Shown here piece after piece: positions 33,911 to 46,011 of a stretch of DNA of 64,000 bases. A program made the position numbers and the translations under genes. The notes below the pieces were generated by a model. That model searched no databases and was not told the DNA's origin. It worked only from the letters and a program-made list of their open reading frames with translations. The DNA lies in assembly GCA_026008535.1 (NCBI GenBank), contig BRKX01000002.1, forward strand, positions 56,746,170 to 56,810,169. The letters run 5' to 3'. Within the stretch, counting starts at the first letter, position 1. Each line of letters begins with the position of its first letter. The DNA comes from Perilla frutescens. Lineage: Eukaryota; Streptophyta; Magnoliopsida; Lamiales; Lamiaceae.

Positions 33911-33924
33911 CGTGTACATGATAT

Positions 33925-35624
33925 CAATGATGAAAATATCGCTATCGTAACATATATCGCAACTTCAATTTTACGGATATATCGATATCGCATATCGATA
34001 TCGCATAAAATTGAAAAAAATGACGAAAATCATATTAAAATCTTGAAAATTTAGCATTGAATTTTAGGAACTATTATGACATTATTATGCACATATTCCA
34101 CTAATTTTTTTGATAGAATTGTATTTTGAAAATAAATATATTCATAATACATTATATAAATACCGTCTGAGACAATACATTTGACAAAATAATACATAAT
34201 ACAACATAAAATGACTAAATAAACAGTATAAAGTACAATTAATACAAAAATGAGGATCTATGAGGTTCAAATATAGTAGATGGAATGCGCTTGATATATT
34301 TTTTGATTTATTCCAACAGCTTCACCATGAATTGGATAATGTCCACTGACCCAATTATTTTGTTGATACACATTTTGAGTAGTCCAATCAATTTGTGAAC
34401 TCCCATATGTGTAAGAAGCATATGAATCTTGGGACATATCACTATGATCAGTGCCACCCATATTCATAGAATCAAGATTGGCATAAAGTTCTTCAATATC
34501 AGTCCTTGGACTTTCATCTTGAGTCAATGCATGTCTCCTTATGTATTCCTTTCCTATTGCACCTATTCCAGAACCTCCAGCTCTACTTGCGTGGTTCATA
34601 TCTTGTGTTGCATGAGTGAAGTTGGCCTCACAACTGAATGGACTCAATAACGTATGACTTGAACCATAATCGTCTTTTGATTGTTCCCACCATTTCCACC
34701 ACCATCATCATTTCTACCACTTTCATCATTTCCTCCCTCACTATTTCCCCCATCCTATGTTGAGCATGAGAAGTATTACCCACTTCTTTCTGTAATACTT
34801 GATTCACATCAATGCCATAATCACGAGCCATAACAATTATTTTTGGATCAGGATTTCCCTCATTATCATCTAAGTGTGCAGCGCGAACCCATTGAAAAAG
34901 TGGATTTCCTTCATCATCATTTTCATCAGCTATTATATCTACCAGATCTAGATATTCTTGCTCTGCAACCTTATAATTTGTTGCAAAACGTGTAGCTCCT
35001 GGGCGTCAAAATCTCCTTGACACATCTCCCGCATGAGTGCAAGTAGCCAACCATGATTATAAATGTAATTGGTTAATTGTCTAACCTTTGCAATTACCTG
35101 TGCAACAGTCTCTTTTTTTCCAATATCTTTAAATATTAAGTCGATACAGTGAGCAGCACATGGTGTCCGATACAGATCATACTTACTTATGAGTTTTTTT
35201 CCTACTTTCACAAAAGCGGAACCATTATCAGTAACAATTTGTACAACATTCTTAGAACCAACCTCCAGCACCACATCCTTTAACAAACCATATATATACT
35301 TATGATCCTTGATTATATTGGATGAATCTCACTTTTCTTTCTAAGACATCCATTAATTTCCCGGTCTTCTTTCTCTTATATTTTTTTGCAAAGTGAATGG
35401 CTTTATAAAGTAAAGAATATTGCAACTCAAATTATTACATTGAAGACCTAAAAAAGATCACAAAAATATATAGTATTAAATAAAAATTAAAATATATTAT
35501 AGAAATATTAAAAAAATCGCGATATCTTGCGATATATTGCGATTACTCGTCGATACTCGGGAAAAAAGATATTCCCCTCAATAACAGTATCGCAATGTCA
35601 ATATCCGCGATATTTTCATCCTTG
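33925..35624 (-). mobile_element. hAT DNA transposon, internally deleted, 1.7 kb
   Basis: Terminal inverted repeats CAA(T/G)GATGAAAATATCGC lie at both ends. A perfect 8-bp target duplication CATGATAT flanks the element (33917-33924 and 35625-35632). Subterminal regions are full of ATCGCGATA-like words, as in many hAT elements. Transposase remnants are read on the minus strand. Confidence 0.88.
34267..35286 (-). pseudogene. hAT transposase remnant
   Basis: The 35286-34948 part has VVQIVTDNGSAFVKVGKKL and YRTPCAAHCIDLIFKDIGK, the DUF659-type core of plant hAT transposases (VTDNA...C-A-x-H-x-x-x-L). After a frame change near 34985 the sequence jumps to an acidic C-terminal part (MARDYGIDVNQV, then DESPRTDIEELYANLDS) ending at 34267. 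Most of the middle and the hAT dimerisation domain are missing. A deletion derivative that could at best be mobilised in trans. Confidence 0.8.
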
Positions 35625-35632
35625 CATGATAT

Positions 35633-35665
35633 ATGTATGTATGTATGTATGTATATATGTATGCG
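35633..35665. repeat. (TATG)n microsatellite
   Basis: Repeated ATGT/TATG tetranucleotides lie directly after the hAT target duplication. Confidence 0.85.
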
Positions 35666-35900
35666 TGTGTAATTAATCAATTGTTTAGATTAACGGTTAG
35701 ATTTGAAATAATAATTGTCTGATTCTAAAAAAAAGATAATCAGATAAAAAAATTAAATTAACTTATTAACTAAAATATTAATAATCTATAAAATACGAAA
35801 ATGAAACAGTTACGTTGGGAACATAATAAATGAATTTGATACTGGGCATATATCTAGTTTTTTGAGAAGGGACACAATATTTTTTAGGCTATGACTACCA

Positions 35901-36714
35901 TCTATACTATATTAAAGCAAAATCTTTTGTATAGAAAATTCCCGCCCAAAATGCTCTTATCCTGCCCAAATTCTATAATCTATTCTATATATTATATATT
36001 ATATATTATATATGTATTATAATATTAACAAATATATAGGAGCCATGATTACTTTAACTTATCATATTCATTCTCGTGCGGTTTTTTTTAGCAGATTTTT
36101 AGGAAATAAGTTAATCGTAAGAAATAGTTTTATTTAATGTATTTTATATTGGAATATATATATATATATATATATATTCCAATATAAATAAGAGAACGAA
36201 TTCTGTTTGTAACCTATTATATATTAAATAAATATTTTTATGTAGGTGTACATCTGAGCTATTTAACTATACAAGTCGGGATGTGAACCCTTTAAAAATC
36301 TATTTAAAAATACTAAAATTTAAATTCTTAATTTTATCTATATAAAAATATACATACTATTTTTCTTAGATCTTTTTTGTATATATAAAAAATAGATTTT
36401 TTCAAATATTTATATGTAGTCTATATTTTTCTATATATAGTGTGTATGCATTTATAGATTATTATATTTTCTTTAATATAATTAATTTTTTTTTTCGTAT
36501 CCTATTTTGAAACAACTAATTGAAGTAAGTGATTTAATAGTTTTAAATTTTGGATAATTATTAGTTCGAAATAATGTATTAGCATAAACATCTAACGGAG
36601 TATGAAACTACTCACAATAAGTTACTAATGACCTATTAGATCACACGGAAAATAAAATATGTCCAAATAACATCATCTCATATTCAATGGCGTAAAGCGC
36701 GTGGGTATATCTAG
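35901..36714 (+). mobile_element. non-autonomous Helitron, copy 1
   Basis: The 5' end TCTATACTATATTAAAGC is preceded by A. The 3' end ...GCGCGTGGGTATATCTAG is followed by T, giving the A/T insertion context and CTAG terminus of Helitrons. The GC-rich subterminal hairpin is degraded (GGCGTAAAGCGC). The body matches copy 2 (57403-58223, opposite strand) over most of its length. No Rep/helicase coding is present. Confidence 0.85.
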
Positions 36715-37067
36715 TTTTTTTAAAGGTACAAAACAAAGCAAATATTGTCGTTTTCAACAAATTCATAAAATCTAGAGACTACATATACGATAATACGAAG
36801 TAGTCGTTTTGATAACCTCTTGTGGGCAATGCGACTTCTTTTGTAATTGGAGATTATTGAAGTTGAAGTACCGCAGCGGAATCTCCCAACATTTCTTTAT
36901 TTTAATTTTTATTTTCATTTTTCTCTCCCAAGATTAAGGGTTCAATGTAAGGTGTCTTTTCATGCAAAGTGTTACTACTTACTATAGCTAGTATGTGGTG
37001 CGAGATGATTCCAGTGATTTGTTCCATGATTTATATTGGTAGAAATTAATCGGCTGAAGCAATTAAC
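36715..37067 (+). other. upstream region of the SDR/CIA30 gene
   Basis: About 350 bases separate the Helitron end from the ATG. No convincing TATA box was found. It must hold the promoter and leader. Confidence 0.5.
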
Positions 37068-40000
37068 ATGGAGTGTCATTGCCTTTCTACTGTAGGTGTA
37101 CCTCACCCCTCCTCCTCCACCTCTTCTTCTTCTTCTTCTTCTTCTTCCTGCTCCAGAATTCGAAATTTTCAGGTGATCTTGCTCTGAATTCTCAATTGTT
37201 TCATTTTTTTCGTATTCTTGCTTTGATTATTAATTAGTAATTACTGTAGTTATGAGGGCCATTCTAGAAGTTGATATGGATTATTTGTAACTTAAGCTTC
37301 TTTGCTTACAATTAGTAACTTCTAAGGACTATTTGGCAGCAATAAAACTTAGTATGTCTGAATATTTCTGGTGTTCATTTCTGTTCTTTGCAGTTTGCAT
37401 AGCTTGATGTTAGAAAAATTGATGTATCTCCATCCTTCAACTTATTGTATTTCACAGGGTATCTCATTTAATGGCTGTAAATTACCCACATCATCTTCCT
37501 ATCCCTTGCTGCTTCCTTCTCCCCTTTCAAATTCTTTTCTCCAGCGACGATTTGAGCCGATTGTTTACCAGAAAAAGTTAGCATTTCCTTCCTTGAGAAC
37601 TCATAGCGGGCGCATTCTATCCGGAGCTGAAAGGCAAGGTTGGGATGTAGGTCGATTTTTGAAAACATTGTCTTTCTTTGATCAGCTTCCCTCTCCTGGA
37701 AAGGTTCAGCTTGCTTGATCCTCTCTTTGTTTTTTGGTGCTGAATTGTGGATTATTTGATCTGACCAGTGTCTTTTATATTTGAAGTTATTTGCATTTCT
37801 GATTGAGAAACTCTCCGGTCCATCACCTACCGAAGCAGTAAAATCAATGGATATTTCTGGGATAGTACTGGTGGCTGGAGCTACTGGTGGTGTTGGCAGA
37901 AGAGTGGTGGATCTCTTACGGAAAAATGGGCGACAAGTTCGAGTGCTGGTACACTATATATATCCCACTTATTGATGATGAGGCCAAAGGAGGAACAAAA
38001 TTTATGAATTGAAAGATGTCTAAATAACATTTGATGATTCCAATGTAAGACCTTACATTTTTTTCCTTTTTCAGGTCAGAAATGAAGAAAAGGCAAGGAA
38101 AATGCTTGGTGAAGATGTTGACTTGGTAAGTTTATTTCTTCTATTTGTATTCCCTATGTAGTCTATGGTGATAATAATTTGACCTTTGTATTTGTGTTTT
38201 CTTTGTTTTCATGTTTACCAGCACCTTAGCCTTAGGATACATTCGGGTTGAATAGAAAATGATACATTTTGAATCCTCATTTATTTTGTCCAGTTCTGTT
38301 GAGAAACATTCCGTTTTTCATAGAATATAAGTATAATAGCTATTCAAATATTGACAATTTTCTTATTAGCCGAAGCCTAGGTGGTTTTTTGGGTTTTCCG
38401 TATCTTTAGGAGGTCTGATATGTATAATATGATTTTAGCTTAAAATAAGTTGTCCAAGTGGGTAACGTGCAGAAATTTAGTTTTGCCTCTGGCTCATCAT
38501 TGGCCTTGTAGACGACATATATCATGAAGCATGAAGTTAGAAGTTACCTTTTCAGGAGTCAATTGTTTAAGGTGTTGGGATGCTTGTACATTTAGTAACA
38601 TGTTGAATGTTTTTTACCAGTGCTTTATAAATTTCACCAGTTGAACTTGCTGAATAAGACAACCAATTTCTGTTCTGACATCTTCAGATTGTTGGAGATA
38701 TAACCAAAGCGAGCACATTGCTACCCGAGTATTTCAAAGGAGTAAAAATGGTGATTAACGCTGTTTCAGTTATTGTTGGCCCAAAGGAAGGTGATACTCC
38801 AGATAGGGCCAAATATAGCCAGGTTCTTATAAAATCATGATAAGATGAAGAAAATCTTTGTGCTTTGCTTTATTTCTATCGTTCTGTGCTTCATACAATG
38901 TTAACTCTGTTGCTCTTGGCCTGATCTCTAATCTTTATCCTTTTGTGTTTATGCAGGGAATCAAGTTCTTTGAACCTGAGGTTGGTAATGTTATTGCCGA
39001 AAAATCATCTCAGTGGTTTTATTTTTCTATACTAAGTGGCTTAAACTCCATATTTTTATTTTGCCACCTTTTTGTGATGAGCAACATTCCCTTATAGTTG
39101 ACTGTGGCTGTTCATTTGGTTGATGAAATCAGATTAAAGGTGATTCCCCTGAAATGGTGGAGTTCATTGGGATGAAAAATCTGATAAGTGCTGTTAAGGA
39201 ATCAGTTGGACTTCGCAGTGGAAAACTGGTCTTTGGATTTGAGGGTATGGCACTAAGTTAAGATGCAAAATCATCAATATTTTCCAAGTTAGAGGGAATA
39301 ATTTTACACCACAGTGGCAATCAGCTGATTCTGGTGCTGGCCACACTCTTAGAAATATATTGTAAATATGTAATAGGTTTTACATGTTTCATCGATTGCA
39401 CAGATAATTTATCCAGAGAACTTCCTTGGGGTGCGCTGGATGATGTTGTCATGGGAGGAGTGAGTGCAAGCACGTTTGAGATAGACCCTAGTGGTGGTGA
39501 AAATGGTAGACCAGCTGGAATTTTCAGAGGTTTGTTTCTCTCTCACTTCTGAAGAATCTGAAAGCCTTGAAGATCCAGTAGTTTCACAGCTAGTCATGTT
39601 TTGAGTGCTTTCTTTTAATTAAGCTAAGTGCCCTCTTCAGGATTTGTTTCTACTGCAAACAATGGAGGTTTCGCCAGTGTCCGGACAAAGGTCAGTTGTC
39701 CTCCCTCTAGTGCTCCCCATTTCCCAGTTGATTCACATCCCACAACTCAACTTATCTGGCATTGACTATAAAAATCTCTTGTTATTTGTGTACTATGAAA
39801 CATTCTCTCTTAAATTGGAAAAAAGTGCTCAAATTTGTTATTGTTATTGTTGTTTGTTTTTCTTTTTTATTATCTTAGTTATATTTCACTGTAGATAACT
39901 GTCTCTGCCAGCTACTGGACATAATCTACATATTTCTGCAGAATTTCTCCATACCAGAAGATCTCTCTGCATATGATGGTCTTGAGTTGCGCATTAAAGG

Positions 40001-41550
40001 TGATGGCCGTCGATATAAATTCATGTTACGAACTAGCTGTGATTGGGACACAGTTGCATATACAACGGGCTTTGACACTGTTAAAGACCAATGGCAATCG
40101 GTAAGTTGTTTTATATGCTTCTCCCCAATCTAAAACCAGTGAATCAGCAGCATCTTTCAAGCTCATATAATTCTATTTACTCACTTTCAGGTTCGCTTGC
40201 CATTCTCTTCTTTGAGACCTATATTTCGAGCACGAACTGTGTTCGATGCTCAACCATTTAATCCTGGTGATATTATATCATTACAGGCACGTTTCCTTGA
40301 AAGTTTTCTGTGCAATTCTAATCCTCTTCATTTTGAAATTTTTATTCTTATGCACAGTACATTATATATGCATATCATCTGCAGCTCATGTTCAGCAAGT
40401 TCGAGTATGATGGGAAGTTGAACCCAACTTTTGTTGAAGGTCCATTCCAGCTTCCAATATCAACCATTCGTGCTTACATCAAAGAACCAATCACTCCCAG
40501 GTTTACATACATCAAATCTTCTTATTCATAAATTATTTTTTAACACCTGAAAATGTGAAATTACCCTGACTATTTGATCTGTGTTTCATAATCTTCGTAA
40601 AATCTTAGGTTTGTGCATGTGAGCTCAGCTGGGGTGACTAGACCTGATAGGCCAGGACTCGATTTAAGCAAACAGCCTCCAGCTGTCCGCTTGAACAAGG
40701 AACTGGATTTCATTCTCACATACAAGTTGAAGGTTCTACTCCATTTTGTTGTGGTGTAAAATCAATAATGTAGTGAGGCTATACTCAATTCGAGTGTTCA
40801 AATGATCTCCGTGTTTAAGCATCTCGCTCTTTTTCCCAGATATCCTCTTGCTTGATATATATAATACTAGAATATTATCAATTATATGGAAATCTTTACT
40901 CATGGAAAACCAGAATGATGAAATCATTCCTTATCAATCTTATTTGATGAAACATAGGTTGTAGATGTACTTATCTCATTTGGTTGTCTACTACTGTTAA
41001 ATTTGCTTTCCATGCTTTTTAAATTGTCATGCAGGGCGAGGATTTAATAAGGGAAAGCGGCATTCCATATACAATTGTCAGACCCTGTGCATTAACCGAG
41101 GAACCGGCTGGAGCTGATCTCATCTTTGATCAAGGAGACAATATAACAGTATGAGCATCGATTGGAAAAAAAAATGTTGTAGAATTATATAATGACACGG
41201 GATACCTTGATAACCTGTAATTTGGTTTACAGGGGAAGATTTCCAGGGAGGAAATTGCAAGGATATGCATTGCTGCACTAGAAAGCCCTTATGCATGTGA
41301 CAAGACATTTGAGGTTCTGGCAGTCTATCTGATATTCAATCGATTGATTCAAGGTCTGTAAAATTTATTTATCAAACAATTAAAACCTATGTTTCTTTTT
41401 CAGGTTAAGAGTGTCATCCCATTCAGCGAACCATATACCGTGGATCCAGAAAATCCTCCTCCAGAAAAAGACTACAATGTGTATTTCCAAACACTGAAGG
41501 ATGGCATAACGGGGAAAGAAAGCTTAGAGCAAACTCCTGTCCCTGTGTAA
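37068..41550 (+). CDS. plastid-type NAD(P)-binding SDR protein with an embedded CIA30 domain
   Basis: There are sixteen coding exons: 37068-37172, 37458-37703, 37787-37948, 38075-38125, 38688-38822, 38957-38980, 39133-39244, 39404-39529, 39641-39690, 39942-40100, 40191-40286, 40385-40500, 40609-40732, 41035-41148, 41233-41313, 41404-41550. Phases fit throughout and give 615 residues. The N-terminus is Ser-rich and looks like a chloroplast transit peptide. A Rossmann motif GATGGVG lies at about 148-154. Residues about 279-465 form a CIA30 (complex I intermediate-associated 30) domain (WGALDDVVMGGVS, TTGFDTVKDQWQSV). After it the SDR-like part resumes (SGIPYTIVRPCALTEEPAG). It matches my memory of Arabidopsis At4g18810. 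One intron (40287-40384) has a GC donor. The start of exon 3 could be 18 bases earlier. The catalytic role is unknown; a plastid assembly or redox role is inferred. Confidence 0.9.
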
Positions 41551-42399
41551 ATCCAAACTTGGTGAGTTGATCCTCGAATCTACTCTATGTTCGCCTCATG
41601 TATTATATGTAGTTCAACCAGAAATTGTTGTCTACAGAAAATCTTTGTTGATTTTTACATGAATACCTAAGATCCTACTGCTTGGTTTCCTCATAAATAC
41701 AAAAGATATCTTGTTTGTCTAGTTTCTTTAACCACACCAATTTTCTACTTCTTTACTTCATTGGCAATAGGACTTGTAAAATATAAACAAGCATCTCAGT
41801 TGATTCAGAGGAAGTAACTGAAATTTACAGGTTCCTGTGAGCATTAATCTCCTACATGCGGCCTTTATATCGAACATGTTGAGGAAAGCATTGAATTAGC
41901 TTCTCCCATGTTGGCTTTTGCTAGAGGTGCGTCACTTGTAGATGCCATTTGCTTACTGTCAGAAGCATAACTGATGTAAGAATTGAAGCGCGCTGTTGTT
42001 ACCTATCATTTTCACTATTGGAAATAATAGATATCCAGAAAAAAGGTCTGAGCATTTAATGGCACGGTAAAAACTGCAGAATTACACAAATTTGGGATCA
42101 CTGTATGATGCATGAAAAGGTGTATTGAATACATCCATTTATATAATTGTGAAGCTTCAAATTATCTATCTTTCTCATCTAGCTGCAGTTTCACTTTAGA
42201 GAGAATATATGTATAGTAGTAGGCAATATTGTAGGTGTACACACACACACACAAACAAGGATAGCATCAAATTTTCCGTTGTGAAGTGGAGTTCCAGTGC
42301 TTAATGCAAAACTTAGGAATTGTGTGAATGAAATTTAAGAGGTACAACAGGCAACTCAGCCTGTCTGATTATGTGTTTACTACAAATTTTGGATACAGT
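41551..42399 (+). other. 3' region of the SDR/CIA30 gene
   Basis: A GTGAGT donor at 41562 and a TTTACAG acceptor at 41825-41831 could bound an intron in the 3' UTR. An (AC)n run lies at 42238-42253. No further coding region is seen. Confidence 0.4.
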
Positions 42400-42636
42400 T
42401 TACTCCCCCTGTGCATGTGCTTCTCCAGAAACTGTTCCAATTCCATGATTAGATGTAGAAAAGAACAATGTGAATAGTAATAAGTAGGTAGGTTGAAAGA
42501 AAAGGGGGATCCGGATCTTCCTGTTGTTGTGAATTGTGATTGTGGTGGTGGGTGACCTCAGAAACGCTCTCCTTTGAATCGGAGGAGACCAGAATTTAGG
42601 GAGTGGAGTTGGCGCTGAGATTTCCAAGACGAACAC
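42400..42636 (-). CDS. unassigned 78-residue frame with a transit-peptide-like and hydrophobic segment
   Basis: I do not recognise this frame. It starts MFVLEISAPTPLPKFW, has a basic Arg/Ser/Thr-rich stretch (QRRAFLRSPTTTITIHNN) and then a hydrophobic span (PTYLLLFTLFF), and ends GTVSGEAHAQGE. This layout is like the bipartite targeting region of a thylakoid lumen protein. A GT (donor-like GTAAAC) overlaps its last codon, so it might be a first exon. I could not find following exons on the minus strand, where they would overlap the 3' region of the SDR/CIA30 gene. It may be a gene fragment or chance. Confidence 0.25.
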   Translation of the reverse strand: MFVLEISAPTPLPKFWSPPIQRRAFLRSPTTTITIHNNRKIRIPLFFQPTYLLLFTLFFSTSNHGIGTVSGEAHAQGE

Positions 42637-42660
42637 TATTAATTATTAATGTATCCATGA

Positions 42661-43886
42661 ATAATGAATAATTGATGAGGCTAAAGGCAAGAGGCAACAC
42701 CATTACTTTAACAAAATCTTGTTTATCCACTAATAATACTAATATTTATTTTCCACCCCAATTTAATTGCTCTCCTTATATATATATATATATTAACGAG
42801 GATCACGGTTTTAGATACAATTATACAAACCACCTCGATGAGTTTTTATTTTATTTTTAATTGAGGAAGGTGGTATTGTGAGTTTCAAACTAAATATATC
42901 TCCTTTTTTTTTTTTTACAAAGGGACTCCACTGCCGCAACCGCAGTGGGTATCCCTCAATCTCAAAGTCTCAACTAAACTTATTATTCGTCCTTCCAATT
43001 TAGAAAAAGAGAACGGATTCTCAATACACTCTCATTTTTTCTCATTATGGCCCCAAAATTAATTAAGCTATAAATATTATTTTACTTGACAATTTTACCC
43101 TCATACTCTCGCCATTTTAAAACCCTAACAATATAAAAATAATTGTCCAATGTATACCCCCACTATTTCATAAATAAAAATACAATTATCGATCATCGTC
43201 TTTCTAGCTTTCCCTCATCCAAGATCGGCACTCTAAAGGTCAACTTGGCTCAATCCAAATACGTATAGAGAAGGCCAATTCTTCAAAGCTTCAATTCGCT
43301 TGATTTCTTTTGATTATTTTATGCACCTTCAAGAATTTTTAAGGTCTTGTAACAAAGTTAAAATAATCAAGAATTCAAATTGTTAACTGCATTTTTGTAG
43401 GAGGGTCAAATGGGATGCTGAAAAGCAAATCAGGTTTAAAACTCACTACAAGACCGACGAAAGAAAAAAAAAATTAAGATTCGAAAATAAGTATAGAGAA
43501 GTGGAACTGGTCCTAGAAATAAACCAAATTCTGGAGCAGCCTAGTCGGGCCAAAACTCTAATTTATTTTGGGTTAAATATGGGCCTTGTTGAAATTAAAA
43601 AGCCCGCTCCGCGCTCTGCTCCCCATTGTCGGCCTGGTTTGGCACACACTTGACTTGAGTGCAGTCTTAACGTCATCAATCAACTAAAAAAGAAAGCACG
43701 CCAAGAAAAGGAAGAGAGAGAGAGAGATGAGAGAGATGAGAAAAGAAGCTAAAAAGCTCTTTCAGTCACTGTAGTAAAACAGAAAATCCCCAATTTCTTA
43801 CTGTTGTGTTGTCTCCCTCATTATTAACTCCTCCATTTTGCCTTTACTAATTCAGAGGAGGGTTTGCATCCGAATCTGTTTCAGTA
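42661..43886 (+). other. intergenic DNA and upstream region of the RABA1 gene
   Basis: It contains a (TA)n run at about 42778-42792, a telo-box-like AAACCCTAA near 43122 and a GA-rich stretch at 43713-43740 in the likely leader. No gene is seen at 42661-43700. Confidence 0.5.
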
Positions 43887-46011
43887 ATGGCGGGTTACCG
43901 TGCGGAAGATGACTATGATTACTTGTTTAAGGTTGTTTTGATTGGGGATTCCGGCGTCGGAAAATCCAACTTGCTATCGAGGTTTACCAGGAATGAGTTC
44001 AGCCTCGAGTCCAAATCAACTATCGGCGTTGAGTTCGCCACCAGAAGCTTGACCGTCGATGGAAAAGTCATTAAGGCTCAGATTTGGGACACCGCGGGTC
44101 AAGAGAGGTACATTTTTTGTTAGTTACTTCTGTAATCGTCTGATCTGTTGCTTCCGCATTTGGTTTTTTTTGTGCTATTGCTCGAGAATTGCTGAATCTT
44201 AATCCTGGTTTTGTGATTGATGTGTGAATCTCGTATCTGAACAAGGTGCTAGTGAAGTTTGGTTTTTATGAAAGTTCTATTTGTAGATATTCAAGTTTTG
44301 TAGGGGAATTAGGGTTTATTAGGATAGATCTGAAGACTGTGTGATGATGTGATGAGGTTTTAGTTTGGGCTGAAATGGTTTTGTGTAAGTTCCGTAGTTG
44401 TTTTTATGCTCAAATGCATTGGCTGTGCAAGTAATTTTTATCAAATCAAAGGATTGCAACTGCCAGTTTTATCCAATTTCAGCTCGAGCGGTTTCTTAGT
44501 TACAAGTAAGAGTTTCAGAACGTAGTTCTAGTATCCATCCTTCCATCTTCGCCATGTTCATTCACAAAATCCACATCTTCTTTCGACATTGTAATAGTGA
44601 GGATCAAACTTGAGTATAAGGATCTGTTTCAGTGGCATAATCTTTACAGATATAGCTGACCATATGATATGCCTTAGGTTATTGATGTGTATGAAGTATA
44701 AAATTATTTTATGATCATCAAAGTAAAAATACTTAGCTCCTTTGCCCCCACAAAGAATAAATAATTATTCAAGTTACGTACAAATTGTTGAATCCTAGAT
44801 CGGTATAAACTTGCCTAAATCTGAGCAAAGCACACATTAGCTGTCAGAGCATAGATCTCAGAATAACTTGAGGAAATATGCTTTTCTGAAGCTTTGGGTT
44901 TCTTGATTCCCTTTTTCATCATCTTCAGCATTTTATCCGATGAATTTTCTCATGAGTGCCAGACATGCAGTTTCTTTTTTACTTTGTAACTGTTATTGGA
45001 ATAATAAGGAAATGACATTCTGACGAACTTTCTCAATTGACGCTCTTTATGTGCAATTTTGAACATAATGAACTTGCGATAGAATTGGGCCAGCTAAGTT
45101 TTGGCTGAAAAACTAATTTTTAGTTATTGGTATGGCTCAGAATATAAGGTTTCTGTTATGAGTCAACTGTCACACTTGCGATCCAATTTCTATTGGGCTT
45201 GAAGGTTATATTCCATGTCTTGTCTTGTTAGACTGCTGCGGAGCAGAGACCAAGATTATAAGAGCAAATGTAGTCGTTATCCTTGAATTTATTTGCAATC
45301 TGCTGGAAACATCATATGAACATGGGTAGAGTTTATTTGCATGATTGTCATAATTTAGAGATTAAACTTGACGTATAGGTGAAGATCAGTCAAAGTAAGT
45401 CAAGAGAAATACTATTGCCAAATTGAACTCCTGTAATTAGCTTTCCTATTTTTAGGAAACTATATATTTCATCGTGTAGTCGCCTTCCATGAGAAACATA
45501 GACTTGATGGTTTCCATTATTCTTTAATTGCTGCCTTATATGCTCTGAATTTCTCTGTTTCCTTTTGGTCTCTAGATACCGTGCCATCACCAGTGCATAC
45601 TATCGTGGTGCTGTCGGTGCTTTGCTTGTGTATGATGTCACTAGGCACTCCACATTTGAAAATGTTGAAAGGTGGTTAAGGGAGTTGAGGGATCACACTG
45701 ATCCCAACATAGTCGTCATGCTTCTCGGCAACAAATCTGACCTTCGACATCTGGTGGCAGTCTCAACAGAGGATGGGACTTCGTTTGCTGAGAGGGAGTC
45801 ACTTTACTTTATGGAAACGTCTGCCCTTGAGTCTACCAATGTTGATAATGCATTCACTGAAGTTCTCTCACAAATATATCGTATTGTGAGCAAGAAGAGC
45901 ATGGAGGTAGGCGATGATGGGGCTGCACAAAATGTTCCGTCGAAGGGTGAGAAAATTGATGTCAGCAAAGATGTATCAGCTGTGAAGAAAGGAAGTTGCT
46001 GCTCTTCGTAG
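43887..46011 (+). CDS. RAB11/RABA1-type small GTPase
   Basis: There are two exons (43887-44107 and 45576-46011), with a GT-AG intron of about 1.47 kb after the second base of codon 74. The product is 218 residues, the usual RABA1 length. The P-loop GDSGVGKS is at 20-27, the switch I region STIGVEF follows, and WDTAGQE is at 67-73. NKSD is at 126-129 and ETSA further on, so all guanine-nucleotide boxes are intact. The C-terminus ends CCSS, a double-cysteine geranylgeranylation site that anchors the protein to membranes. RABA1 proteins act at the trans-Golgi/recycling endosome in traffic to the plasma membrane and cell plate. The intron right after GQER is the common RabA position. Nothing looks damaged. 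Which RABA1 subtype is not decided. Confidence 0.96.

Noticed and set aside
43440..43480. CACTA transposon end (CACTACAAGACCG)
   Set aside because: Only the first eight bases match the CACTACAAGAAAA terminus, and no inverted partner or 3-bp duplication was seen.
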